Assembly: GCA_007026445.1 (NCBI GenBank)
Contig: VDMD01000148.1
Span: forward strand, 1 to 52,690
DNA: 52,690 bases
From: Schizophyllum amplum
Lineage: Eukaryota > Basidiomycota > Agaricomycetes > Agaricales > Schizophyllaceae
Direction: 5' to 3'
The notes beneath the pieces are model-generated. The model had not been told where the DNA came from. It saw only the letters and a program-made list of their open reading frames with translations, and searched no databases. Numbering within the stretch: the stretch's first letter is position 1; every line of letters begins with the position of its first letter. Shown here one piece after another: positions 21,254 through 33,068 of this stretch. Position numbers and translations under genes: made by a program.

Positions 21254-24200
21254 CTATTCGTTCCCGAAGCCCACGGTTTCCCTGTACACCACATTAGCAA
21301 CATACCCCAATACAAACAAAGACTCGGCGCCACTCACTCGACTGCCAAAGTCAACTTATGCTCCAGGCTTGCGTAGTCCTTGTACGGCGGCAGGTCGATG
21401 CGGTTGAAGCACGTGTGGCTCTTGGGCAGCTGCGACGGGTCGCCGGACTTCTCGATGGTGAACCGACGCGGGCCATCCGAGCCCTGCAGGTCCTTGAAGC
21501 CGTTGACCGGGATCCGCGACGTGCCTGTCGCGAACTGCAGCAGGCGCGACTTGCGCTCGGGCGGCCAGCTGCGCACGCACTTCCAGAACCACTGGATCAC
21601 CTCGTCGTTCATCTCGTAACCGCGGTAGTCCGTGAACTTCGTCCAGTCGTCGCTATAAGGAGTGAGGGTCAGCCGAAAGAACGCAGAAGACGAAGCATAG
21701 ATGTCAACGTACACATCGATCTCAGACATGCCGCCGATGAGCAGCTCGAGCTCGCGCTCGTCAAAGACGGTGATCAGGTCGAGCGGGATAAGCTCGCTGA
21801 AGCCCGACATGAACGCCTCAAACTGCTCCTTCACGCGCTTCGAGATGCGGTACTCGACGATGAGGTCGACGTATTCCTTCTTGGTCTCCTCCGTCACGGG
21901 CACATCTGCGCCACCGGGCTTGAGCTCGATGGTCACCAGCTCTCCAAAGCGCTCCTCCACAGTCGTGAATGTCTCGTCAATGATATCCGTAATGTCGTTC
22001 TCCCTGCGACGACGGTCAGCACGACGACGGGACAAGTAGACAGAAGCATGTAACTCACAGCATCCATGTCATACCGCGGTGCAGCTCGGCGTCAACACTC
22101 TCCAGATCCGCAAGCGTCACCTTCTTCTTCAGGATCATCTTGTAGAAGCTGACGATGAAGTACGCATCCAAGAAGCGGCGGTGGAAGATACCGAGCCCAA
22201 GACAACGCCCAATGAACTTGAAGTAGTTCAAATGCTCCGGGTTGACACCGGACGCAGGGTTGATCTGCAGCGTGTAGTTGTCGTGCGCCGAGTACTCGAA
22301 CAAGCAGTAGAACGGATTGAACATCTCGTGCGACAGCAAGAAGAAGAATTCTCTGCAGCATCAGTCAGCCCGGTCTTCCGCAATGATACCAGGGACAACC
22401 ACCCACCTCGACAGACCACCATAATCCAGACCATCCTCCCCGTCGAACTTGATCATGAGGCGCTTCTTCAAGTCGTTCGGCGTCTGGCGCATGATCTCCG
22501 CATAACTGTCCTCGAAAATATGGTTGCGCCGAATCTTGATCTGGCAGTTGCCCGGCTGCGCGCGCATCGCAGGCTGGCTGCGGAAGTAGATGAGCTTCCG
22601 ACGGAAGTCCCGCTTGTACTGCGGCACGTTCGCATCCAGCGTCGACGGCAGGCGCGGGTCGTCCCAAGTCGTCGTCTTCGTGTTGTGATCCACGAAGTAC
22701 ACGCGCGCGGTGGATGTCAGGCGCATCTCCCAGCCCGACGGCAGCGGGCCAAGCTGCGAGATCGTCTGCGGCTGGAGCGCGGAGCCCTGGCCGTTGGGAC
22801 CCATGACACGGATGATCGTCTGCCGACGAGGGTCCACCCACGTCGTCGTGCGCGTGTTATGGTCGACATAGTACGGCCGACCCTCGGGCGTATAGCGCTC
22901 CTCCCATCCGTGGGGCAGAGTTCCCGACCCAGCCGTCGTAGCATTGTTGTTAGCAGATATCTGCGATGGCGTGGTGGAAGCCGCCGCAGACGGACTGCGA
23001 TAGACACTGTCCGTGTTCCCTGAGGCGTTGCTGTTCGCTTCAAGCAGGTCGTCTGCGAGGATACGGCGCGCATGCTGGTCGCGCGCCGCGTTCGTCTCGC
23101 TGTCCTGGGCTGTGTTGTTCACAGCTTGGCTGGCAGAGGGACGATTCCAGGTGGTTGTGCGCGTGTTGTGATCCACGTAGTAGGTGCGCCCGAGGGGGTC
23201 AATACGGCGTTCCCAGCCCGCAGGCAATGGACCGTATTGATCAACATTCGGGTTGAAGTTTCGCATCTGGGACTGCGTGTTCGTTGTCTGTCCTGGGGAG
23301 GTCGGAGGAAGAGCCTGTTGTGCATTCCCCGCTTGCGACGGCGTGGGAGCCTCGACGGCGCTGGTGGGACGAGAGATGGACGCTGCCTGAGCAGGAGTTG
23401 TGGTCTGCTCGGCTTCCGGGGTTGTGGCGGGTGCCGTATTCGGTGTAGGCATCGCAATGCCTGCTGGCGCAGCTGTGTCTGCGTGGGAACTCGGGGTCCG
23501 GGAAAGGGAACTGGGCGTAGCGCCCGCTGAAGCGGCCAGGTTGGAGGAACTGGCGGATGGGGATGGTCCATGGGATATACCCATGTCCGCAAGCGCGGTC
23601 GTCAGGCCGTTTACCTGGGAAGGCCCGGGGTTCGAGATGGGCTGGTTGACGTTGGTCGACAGGTAGATGATGAGCTTGCCGTGAACAACAAGGTTGTCGT
23701 TGGACTTCTTGAGATCCATAGTAAGCATTTCTGCGACGAAGCTGTCAGCTCTCTTCCAAGACATGAGCGGGGTCCGCACGCACGATGACCACCCAGCTCA
23801 AGATCGAGCACATCGCTGACTCGGACATTGACGACTCCAAGGAAGCCTTGGTCCCTCCTCTTGAACTTGCGCTGGTCGAATATCTGGACCGCAACCACTG
23901 ACGAGTCCTTGACGGTGCTGCAACGCGAGTCAGATGGATACCAAAGCGCATATAATGGACCAAAGCGCCTACATGTCGAAGGACTCGTTCCAGTACGGGT
24001 TCAGTGTCTTCTTGATGACACTGGTCGTGTGGGTCTGCTCGGCATCGACGGTTATGACCGCAAAAGGATCCGGGAGGCGGAATACATCGCGCTTCGATAG
24101 GCCATCCGCGGCGACAACTGCAATACGGTCAGGTTTGCGACGCCAACAATGCTCCCTCCCAGTGCTGACCAGTCACTCTGATCTTCTGCCTCCTGCGCGA

Positions 24201-24267
24201 CGAGATTAGTATGCATTTTGAGCGCAGGCCGTATGCCAACTCACAATGCACCCGGGGCAGTCGACAT
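21254..24267 (-). CDS. RSP5: RSP5/NEDD4-type HECT E3 ubiquitin ligase
   Basis: Nine exons: 24267-24245, 24192-24170, 24117-23973, 23917-23784, 23730-22407, 22352-22059, 22003-21713, 21652-21338, 21281-21254. They total 2,577 bases, exactly 858 residues, without a frame error. Residues ~8-135 are a C2 domain ([43 protein letters not shown]). A Ser/Thr/Pro-rich linker leads to three WW domains near 274-306, 378-408 and 435-467, each with YVDHNT or FVDHNT and two Trp. The HECT domain fills ~500-858, with the catalytic Cys in [13 protein letters not shown] near residue 826 and the usual EETVGFGNE end. Rsp5 ubiquitinates membrane transporters and many PPxY proteins, using arrestin-like adaptors; an arrestin-fold protein lies 24 kb away but no link is implied. 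Secure. Confidence 0.95.
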
Positions 24268-24833
24268 TGGAGACTTGCTGGATGACCAAGCCGGTTGGAC
24301 AGGAGAGCGATAAGGGGGGAGGGACCGTCTGCGGCGACGCTTGTCGCTGTTTGTGGTGTCGCTGACAACGACTGCAGCAGCGGAAAGAGGCGAACTCGCT
24401 CTGGAATCTCGGTTGGCCGCTCGGAAGGGAGAAATTCGTGGTCACGGTCGTCACAGGGAGCGCGGCTGTGCGAGCCTCGTCGGCCGTGCCTTGTTCCGTA
24501 ATGCGAGCGGCCCGCCATCCGAGAACATGTCATTGTCTATCATTGTTGACGCTCGTGTGCCGCGGCAGTGCCCAGGTTATACACTGCAGTAGAAACGACT
24601 CCTTCGTATAGAAAGGAATAGTTCAGATACATGAATGATAAATGTTTAACGTTTAACGTCCGCATAGAATGAGATGTGAGAGAAACAGAGGAGGGGGAAA
24701 GCGCATCTATGTAAAGGTATGAGTACAATGAGAAGTCGTGGCAGTCCGCCAGCAGGCTGGGTAGGTAGCGGTAGCGATGTCGTATGCATATTGTTGGCAA
24801 GTCGCTAGCATAGCAAGTCCAGAAACGCAACAA
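24268..24833. other. Intergenic region upstream of RSP5
   Basis: About 565 bases. The first part should be the RSP5 promoter; the rest (24540-24830) is AT-rich and is probably 3' untranslated sequence of the minus-strand gene ending at 24834. No coding frame with family features. Confidence 0.45.
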
Positions 24834-26753
24834 TTACATGAACGCCACCTCCGTCATGCGCCTCGTCTCCTCGTCCTCAATGCTCTCCATCTTCGTCGAG
24901 ATGCTCTTCACGCTGTGCATCGTAGGCGCCAACGGAAGTCGCCCGGCCGACTGCATATCCCACGTCCCCGACCGCCGCCGCAACTCCCGCGCAGGCGCCT
25001 GGGTTGCGGTGACGCCCTTTCCGAAGCCGAAGCTGAATGCGCTCCGACGCTTCATGCGCTTCGCGTCTGCATCTGCGTCCACGACACGCGTCCGCATTCC
25101 CGTGCCGGTTCCCCCAGTCGTGTCCTCCTCTATGAATGGAGGCAGCACCATCTCCTCCAGCAGCGGCGGCAGGATCATCGACCCCTCGACGGGGCTCTCG
25201 AAGACAGCCGGCGGCGTCCCCTTCCCTCGCGGGCGGCCTTCCTCTCGTGAGAGTAGATGGTCACCGCCCTCTTCCGTCGCAGGCGCCTCCGACCCCGCAG
25301 ACGAAGCGAGCTCCGATCGAGCAGACGACGCAGGCGACGCAAGCTCGAGCGACGACTTGTCGTCGTCGTCCAGCGCCGGGATGGACCGCGGGGATGTCCG
25401 CGCAAGATCGTCCGCTTGAGAGTCATCGACCGTATGAGCATCGTCCACCGTCGTCGGCGCATGGCCATGGTCAACCGATACCCGCGCGTGATCAACCGAC
25501 GCACAGAACTCCGCCAGCGGCGACGACCGCCCGACCTCATCCTCCCACGAGATCCTGTCCGAGCGCGGCGCGGCGAGGAAAGGCACTGGCAGCGGGCTGG
25601 CGCAGGGCATCGGCGATGGCGGCAGAGCAACCGCGCACGCATCAGTTTTACTGGACGCATCAACCTCGTTGGACGTATCGACCAAGGCAGGGCCCACATC
25701 CGAACTCGAGCTCGTCACGATGCGTAAGGCGGGCACAGGCCGTTGCGCAGGCACAGCTTGTTGCTCCCCATTTCTCGCCCGCCACTCCTCCTTGATCCTC
25801 CGCGCCGCCGTCGTCTCTCCCGGCGCCGCCAGCACGGGCAGCGTCGCGTCGTAATCGCGCTCGAGCTCGCTGAGGTCCTTCATGGGGGGCGTGAGGCCGT
25901 GCTCGTGAGGCGTCGTGAGGCCCTGCTCGTGAGGCTGCACGACGCCAAGCTCGCGAGGCGGCATGAGACCACGCTCGCGGAGAGCTGCTTCGCGATGAAG
26001 CGGACTTGCCGTAGTCGGCGGGGCAGCGGACGGCCAGGGCGACGAGGAGCTGGGCAATAACGAGAAGCGTCGACGTTGCTTCTTCGACGCCTCAAGAGAC
26101 CCCTCCGCGTTGGATACCTGCTCCATGTTGTCGGCGACGTGTTCCTTCCTGTCGACGACGTGTTCATCCCTATCGACAACCTGCTCCTTCACCGGTGCCG
26201 GGGCGCGGAATCGGGAGGAAAGGCGGCGCATCATGCTTGAAGTGCGCTTCAGATGCCGTTCACTGTCGCTGGTGGACACCCTGTCACGACTCAGTCAATA
26301 AACGCCACAATATGGGAATGTGGAGGAAAAAAACATACATCCACTCCCCCTCCGACTCGTCGTTCGTGGCGGTACGCGCTGACACCTCTTGCCTGCGCCT
26401 TGACCCGGCCTGATAAGTCGCTGACACCGCAGCAGTAGCAGCGGCTGAAGAGGGCGCAGGTCCAAGCCCGGCAGAACTGGAAGCAGATGACAAAACAGGC
26501 GGGTTGAGTCGACTGAGACGCTTCCGAAACATAATGACACCCACCTCGACATGCCGACGCGAACACCGCGCTCGTGAACGTCACCGCGCTGGCCAAAGCT
26601 GAGTCCGTCGTCCCCCGCCCCGACCCTTGCTGGACGTCTGGCGGCCTCCTCCTCCAACGTCGCCCCCGTCAGCGAGAACATACTGAATCGCCTGCCGAGG
26701 CTGCTAATCCGCTTCCCCAAGGTTCGCCGCATCTCATCGCGGTTGCGGGACAT
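24834..26753 (-). CDS. Unrecognised disordered protein with internal repeats, 597 residues
   Basis: Three exons (26753-26545, 26476-26339, 26280-24834) sum to 1,794 bases and splice precisely in frame. The N-terminus MSRNRDEMRRTLGKRISSLG is basic and could form an amphipathic helix; a second basic segment KRTSSMMRRLSSRFRAP follows the last intron. Then come two short repeat arrays: four units built on D-x-x-E-H/Q-V-V/A, and at least three built on a PHEQGL-type core. The rest is Ser/Pro/Glu/Asp-rich, with HARVSVDHGHAP and DAHTVDDSQADD segments. A short conserved-looking tail has SAFSFGFGKGV and MHSVKSISTKMESIEDEETR. No domain recognised; the basic helices might bind membrane or a kinase partner, which is speculation. 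Confidence 0.65.
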
Positions 26754-28438
26754 GATATGGGTGTTGTGTGTGGTGATGCCGGTGTGTGGTGAAGAGTAAA
26801 GGTCGTAGAGTATAACAGTGTAGCAGTTTGAGCACTGGTGAGCGATGAAGGTGGCACGAAGGAAAGGCAGGAAAGGAGAAACACCTCAGACCGCAGCACG
26901 CGACCTTATGAGAGCGGCGGGTGGGGAGTTTGTGATCAGGCTCCGGGGCGTATGTCGGGTATGTCTGCGGCTCTGCGCACCAGTGACAGCGTAGGGGGAT
27001 ATTCAGTGACACTGGCCCCGCAGGGATGCGACAGGGCGGCGCCTCACGGGATGCAACAGGGCGACGCCTCACGGGATGGGACCGTGGGCTACGACCCGGT
27101 GGGCGAATGCAGTCTTGGTACGAAGCGATGTCTCGTATGCGAGGCGATGTCTGCAGTGCAGTGCGGGCGCGCTCGCTAGGGGCGTCCAATGGGCGGATAA
27201 TATACAGCGCGACGATGACAGGTCAAGTGCGAGGGTTCCGGAGCTGTGAGACAAGTGCAGCCGATCGCGCCTGTCTGAGTCGTTCGCGCAGTTTTATAGG
27301 GCTGGCCATCGCCAGGGATAAACGCACCAGAGCGCTAGGGAAGATGAGAGGACCGCGCTAGGGAAGAAGAGAAGGCGAGAGCTGCGAGAGTGCGGAGGTC
27401 GCAAGAGCGCGGTTAACCGAGATCGGGTCACGAGGCGGCGTTGAAGTTGCCAGCGCCGCAGACCTCCAATCGAGCGAGCCCATTCGGGTATAAAGGCGCA
27501 GGATCCTCCTGATTGTTGTCGCGTTAGGGCAGCAGAGGACTGCGCAATTTGCGAGGGACGTCAGGCTGTTGAAAGGTATGAAGCAGGTGCTTCATCCCAG
27601 ACGGGTAAACGCGCGTGGCGTCCGTTTCTTCGCGTAACGAGAAAGCATAGGAGCAGCATAGCGGCAGTAGGATCCCGTAGAATTAAGTCTAGGCAGGAAA
27701 GTATCGGGGTGGTGCTGCGCCTCAACGAGAGGGAGAGGCTAGGTCGCGCCGCGGCGTAGCATTTTCGTCAGGTCTGTGCCGCGCTATAAACTATTGTCAG
27801 GTCGCAACTTCGAATGTCAAGAAAGCACAGCTGGTTACTACAAGTGCACTGTCAAATCTATTGGAGGTGCAGGAGAGGCGGGAGAAGGTGTTGCTGTGCT
27901 CCTCCAAAAGCGCGACTCTTAGTGGTTTGTACACTCTTGCATACACTAGACGCCCGTCTTGTGGGCGCGAATGTCGTAAGCTGCGACCACGAGCTGCATA
28001 ATTGCCTGTGATGCGGATCGCAGCTCGCAAGTGAACCATGTCGGACGAAAGGTGGTTGAGCGACGCGCGACGCGGCGTCGTCGGGGGAGGCAACGATGCA
28101 GTTCGATCAATTGATCCGGAGCCTCTGCTCGGATTTCGGAGCGGAGTTCGGTCTCGTCCCGACGTGTCTTGATGAATATTTCGTGGGCGCAGAATGCGCG
28201 TCGCTGGGGCTCCTCGCTGCCCAGATGCGTGCAGCAGGCAAGAGGGCGGCTGAGCACGGCGGCGGTGCGGTCAGGAGAGGCGGCACAGCGGACGCCACAC
28301 GACGCGTCGCGCAGCGTCGTGCAGCTGGCACTGGCAGCACGGGATGGCAGGTCACACCCGTTCAAATTCGGTCGACTCCGTCCTCGTCCCTCATCGATTC
28401 CGATATCGCCATCTGCTTCCACCATCTCACGGCACGCC
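26754..28438. promoter_or_regulatory. Long divergent intergenic region
   Basis: About 1,685 bases between divergent start codons at 26753 (-) and 28439 (+), the largest gene-free stretch in the window. It holds a 25-base tandem repeat (27023-27072). Between 27300 and 27370 the unit GCGCTAGGGAAGA occurs twice. Frames up to ~190 codons exist on both strands but lack family features and seem to be by-products of high GC. It may carry long 5' leaders or a non-coding RNA; the sequence alone does not show this. Confidence 0.4.
27023..27080. repeat. 25-base tandem repeat, 2.3 copies
   Basis: Unit 1 (27023-27047) and unit 2 (27048-27072) both run from GGGATGC to GCCTCAC and differ at two positions. 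A partial third unit, GGGATGGGA, follows. No coding frame is implied. It lies in the promoter-side gap of two divergent genes. Confidence 0.75.
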
Positions 28439-31400
28439 ATGTCGACGACCGCAGCGGAACAGAGCAAGTTCAGACTTCCCACCAACGTCCGACCCACCCA
28501 CTACGATGTCACCATCCAAACCGACCTCGAAAAGCTCACCTTCAGCGGTTTCGTGAAGATCAGGTGCGTGTGCTAGACGCTGACGACGCGCTGGAGCTCA
28601 CACTTTTCTATAGCCTTGATGTAAAAGAAGAGACCAAGGACCTCGTCCTTCACTCGGCTGCGCTGGAGCTCTCGCCCGCGTACGTGTAGAACAGCCGAAT
28701 TACCGATATACAACTCACCCTCCGAGCAGGCGGGTATACTCCGAGGCGCTCAAGACAGAGCAGACTCAGTCCGGCCAGTCCTTCGAAGAAAGCCAGGAGC
28801 GCCTCACCGTCTCGTTCCCCAATGCACTTCCCGCCGGCTCCAAGGCCCTGCTCACTATTCCCTTCCACGGCCCCCTCACCGGCAACCTCATGGGCTACTA
28901 CAAGTCCACCTGGGAAGACGAGGGCGTCAAGAAGAGCTACGCCCTCACCCAATTCGAGCCGACCGCCGCCCGCCGCGCCTTCCCTTGCTGGGACGAGCCG
29001 CTCCTCAAGGCGACCTTCGCGATCACCCTTGTCTCCCGCTCTGGCACCGTCAGCCTCGCCAACATGAACGACATCTCCGAGATCAAGTACTCGGGCGGCA
29101 GCGCGCTCCCCCAGGACGCCGACATGGCGAATCTGCTCAAGAGCACCTGCGCGGAAGGCGACTGGATCATCACCAAGTTCGCGACCACGCCGCCGATGAG
29201 CTCGTACATCGTCGCGTGGGCGAACGGCGAGTTTGAACACCTATCGACGACAGTGAAGCTGCCCGTGAGTGGCAAGGAGCTCCCGTTGAGGATTTTTGGT
29301 GCGTGCGCATGTGCGCCACTGTGACCCCGGGCCTGACTCACGATCTATTCAGCGACCAAGGACAACATCCATCAGGCGGAGTTTGCGCTCGAGGTCAAGG
29401 CCAAGGTTCTGCCCTTGTACGAACAGGTGTTCGAAGTCGGATACCCGCTCCCCAAGCTCGACACCCTCGTCGTAAGATCGCCTCATCTCTCTCGTTTTTG
29501 TGCATTCACTGACTCACTCCTCAGGCCTCCGATTTCGATGCCGGCGCCATGGAGAACTGGGGCCTCATTACGGGCCGCACAAGCGTCTTCCTCCTTGACC
29601 CCAAGCGCGCGGACGTGCAGTCGAAGGCCTGGGTCGCCACCGTACAAAGCCACGAGGTCGCGCACATGTGGTTCGGCAACATCACGACGATGAAGTGGTG
29701 GGACAACCTCTACCTCAATGAGGGCTTTGCTACGCTGGTAAGTCGAATTGATTCATGTGTTGAACTTTACTTCTGCATTGTTCTCGCTTCTCCGCTCCAG
29801 CTGTCAGGACTGACCCAGCCGCCAGATGGGCGAGGTCATCATCACGGACAAGGTGTTCCCGGAGTGGAAACTCACGTCCGAGTTCATTGGCGCTCACTTG
29901 TCGCGCGCGCTGTCGCTGGATGCGAAGCTCTCCTCGCACCCGATCGAGGTCGACTGCCCGGATGCCAACCGCATCAACCAGGTGCGCACCACTGTCCATG
30001 CGTCGATAATCATCAGTCAACTCACTCGCTCAGATTTTCGACGCTCTCTCGTACTCTAAAGCCGCATCAGGTTTGTGAAATTTTACTGCGACATAGTCTA
30101 TATACTAAACATACCTCAGTTCTGCGCATGCTTGCCGCACACGTCGGCGAGGACAAGTTCCTCAAGGGTGTCTCGCTCTACCTCAAGGACAACCTGTTCG
30201 GCAACAGCGTCACAGAGGACCTCTGGAAGGGCATCTCAACTGCTACTGGTTCGTACTTCTGGTTTCCATATTTTTCTACGTCTCAACCGACTTTCGCAGG
30301 CACCGACGTTGTCGCGCTCATGACGAACTGGGTCAACAAGGTACGTTTCTCTTTTTTTCCTTTTTGCCCTTGCGTTCTCGACCAACGCCACCACGACAGA
30401 TCGGCTTCCCAGTCATCACCGTCTCCGAGGACGCGAACGGCATCAAAGTACGCCAGGACAGGTTCATTGACAGCGGTGCGGCGGAGGCAAAGGACAACGA
30501 GACCATCTGGTAGGCAATATCCAACCTCTTTATGAACATTGTGTTTACGCAATCACAGGAACGTCCCCCTCGCCATCCTGACGCGCGACGCGAGCGGCAA
30601 GGCGATCATCGATCGCCCTATCCTCGGCGAGCGCGAGAGCAGCTATGCGGTCGATACCAGCAAGCCTTTCAAGCTCAACGCTGGTACCGCGGGTGTCTGT
30701 ACGTACTCAATATCAGCATAAGCGTTGCACCGTTTGACTCGCCCTCTGCAGACCATGTCCTGTACACCCCTGAGCGCCTCACCAACATCGCGAAGGAGGC
30801 CGCGAAGGAGGACTCGCTGTTCACCCTCGACGACCGCATGGGCCTCGTCTACGACACGTTCGCGACGTCCAAGGCTGGGCTGTCGAAGCTCAGCAGCTCG
30901 CTGACCCTCGTCGACATCCTCAAGAACGAGCAGGAGTGTCAGTAGCTATTGTCGTGACGCCTGAAAACGTGTTACTCATGCTGAAGGAACTGCAGATCTC
31001 GTCTGGGACTCCATTGCGAGCAACCTCGGTGGGCTCACGTCTATCTGGTGGGAGCACCAGGATGTCGTGAACCAGTTGAAGGCCTTCCGTCGGGTACGTT
31101 GTGGTGCAGAGACTTGAATCAAACTCGACTAACAACGTTCGCCAGTCACTCTTCGTTCCATTGGTCGATAAGCTTGGGTACGAATATCCCGAGGGCGAGT
31201 CTACGGACAAGACCCAACTGCGCACCCTTGCCGTAGGACAAGCAGCCTCCAGCGAAGACCCCAAGTGCGTTCGATGCGCTGTTATCGCATCTACATTCAT
31301 ACTGACATCTCGTAGGGTGATCGCCGAGCTGAAGCGGCGCTTCGAGCCATTCCTCAAGAGCGACGACGACTCCCTCATTCCGGCAGACCTTGTCAAGACC

Positions 31401-32132
31401 ATCTTCGCGCAGGTATGATGGCCGAGTACGCTGCATGTCGAACACGCATGCTGAATCGACTCCTCGTGACCTAGGCTGTCAAGAACGGCGGACGCGCCGA
31501 GTTCGACAAGATGAAGCAGGTAGTGCAAAAGCCAAAGACGCCGACATACGGCATCGCTGCCATGTAGGTCTTTCTCGTGTGTATATCCCCAAACCGTTCC
31601 GACTGAGGCTGTCTAGGCAGGCGATGTGCTCCTCGCGCGACCCGAAGCTGCTCGAAGAGGCGACGCAGTATGCGCTCAATGACAGTCGCGACCAGGACGT
31701 GATGTACTACTTCCGTGGTCTGCAGGGCAATCCCGCCGCGCGGCGAATGTTCTTCAACACGCTCAAGGCGAAATACGACGTCGTACGTCTGCTATGACCA
31801 CGTTCGTTACACCGTACGCTAACGTGGCGAGCAATAGATTTGCAAGCGCTTCGAGGGCAATTTTTCGCTCGGCCGCATCATCCAATGTCCCATCGAGAGC
31901 CTCTCCACGAAGGAGGACTACGACGAGATCAAGGCATTCTTTGCGGTTCGTGCCTCATATCTGGAGGTGCAGCAGCAGTAACTAATACATGCATCAGGAC
32001 AAGGACACGAGCAAGTTCGATCTTTCGCTTGCGCAGTCGCTCGACGGCGTCAAGGCGCGCTACACATACATCGGGCGTTCCACAGACGACCTCAAGGAAT
32101 GGTTAGACCAGTGGAACAAGCCGAAGCTTTGA
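28439..32132 (+). CDS. APE2: M1-family zinc aminopeptidase (APE2/AAP1 type)
   Basis: About 900 residues over 19 exons with 18 short introns; every junction I checked is in frame. The start MSTTAAEQSKFRLPTNVRP is followed by HYDVTIQTDLEKLTFSG, the beta-rich N-domain. FEPTAARRAFPCWDEP and the exopeptidase motif GAMENWGLITGRT precede the zinc site QSHEVAHMWFGNITTMKWWD, i.e. HEVAH, with the third ligand Glu in LNEGFATL. Later segments YLKDNLFGNSVTEDLW and NWVNKIGFPVITV, and the C-terminus EWLDQWNKPKL, match the yeast Ape2/Aap1 and puromycin-sensitive group. These enzymes remove N-terminal residues from peptides in the cytosol or periplasm. No signal peptide is visible, so a cytosolic form is likely. 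Two introns precede the conserved core, and the second uses a GTACGT donor at 28680. Confidence 0.93.
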
Positions 32133-33068
32133 TTTATAGGGGCAAGGAAGTTTAGGCAGACTACAGTACTGACGAAGAAGACATAATTCAGACGGACTCA
32201 TCACTCCGTGAGAATGTGTGGATAACAACAGTGAAACGAGAGTGAGAGGGTGTGATTACGGCTCGAAGTTGAACGTTGCTTGACACGTGATCGTGAGCAA
32301 GCAACATATTCCCGCGATGCTGAAAGAACCTCAGCCTGTCTTCGCTCGACATCGACGTTGACCATGCTAAGCTTTGCTCATACGATCATCCTGCTAGTCA
32401 ACGCCTCCATGTGCTTCCTCCACTCGCAACGGAAACGGTCTGATGCAGTCCTGGTACGCGAGGCCCGTCGAACGATATGATGTGCGTGGAGGGAGCGAGC
32501 TATTAGCGGAGGTGGCACGGACATCCTTGCGGCGTTCCGAGCGCTGTCATTGCCCTCGTTATTTGCAAATGTCTCCGACAAGTGGATGGATAGAGAGATT
32601 CTGCACTGAACGTGGTCTCGCGTCCCATGTACAAGGGCTTCACTAGGGCGTCCGTCACGAGCTCCCGAGGACATGCATGGCTCCAGCGTGGCCAGCCACG
32701 ATTTCATTCAAGACGAGACATACTGTTTCCCCGACGACGGACCGTCATACATTGTAGGCTTGAGACCACAGCCAGGCTCCAGCCCGGTGAACTTGCGGAC
32801 ACACCACCGTCACCCCGTGGTTTTCCCTCGAGATCAACCGTTCCTGGTCACGCGAAGCTCACGACAATCAGGCTTGGCCCCCTCGACCACCGCATCGTTC
32901 AGTACCCTTTTCTTATGGGTGGCGGCCGAAGCTGGTATATATCCATGCGCAACGCAGAAGGTGGAGTCGAGATCCTTTCCCCCTCCACCCTTTTCCATCT
33001 CCTTTCTTGCGCTTTGATCAGTGTGCCGTTGACGGTCACACGTTTTACGAATTCACTCTCTTGCCAAC
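32133..33068. promoter_or_regulatory. Promoter region of the chitin deacetylase gene, with TATA box
   Basis: About 935 bases after the aminopeptidase stop. TATATAT lies at 32936-32942, about 127 bases before the next start codon, and is followed by a pyrimidine-rich stretch at about 32975-33015, the usual layout of a fungal core promoter and transcription start. A CACGTG core lies near 32285. Open frames here have no family features. The strong TATA box fits a regulated, secreted-enzyme gene. Confidence 0.55.

Noticed and set aside
22079..23023. 314-codon frame on the + strand
   Set aside because: It lies antisense to RSP5 exons whose frame, domains and splice phases are certain; an effect of high GC third positions.
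25136..25795. 219-codon + frame and several others at 24.8-26.3 kb
   Set aside because: Antisense to the 597-residue protein, which splices exactly; the frames show only Arg/Pro-rich GC-driven sequence.
28096..28689. 197-codon + frame overlapping the aminopeptidase start
   Set aside because: It reads the 5' leader, exon 1 in a wrong frame and intron 1; the M1 protein start at 28439 explains the conserved residues.
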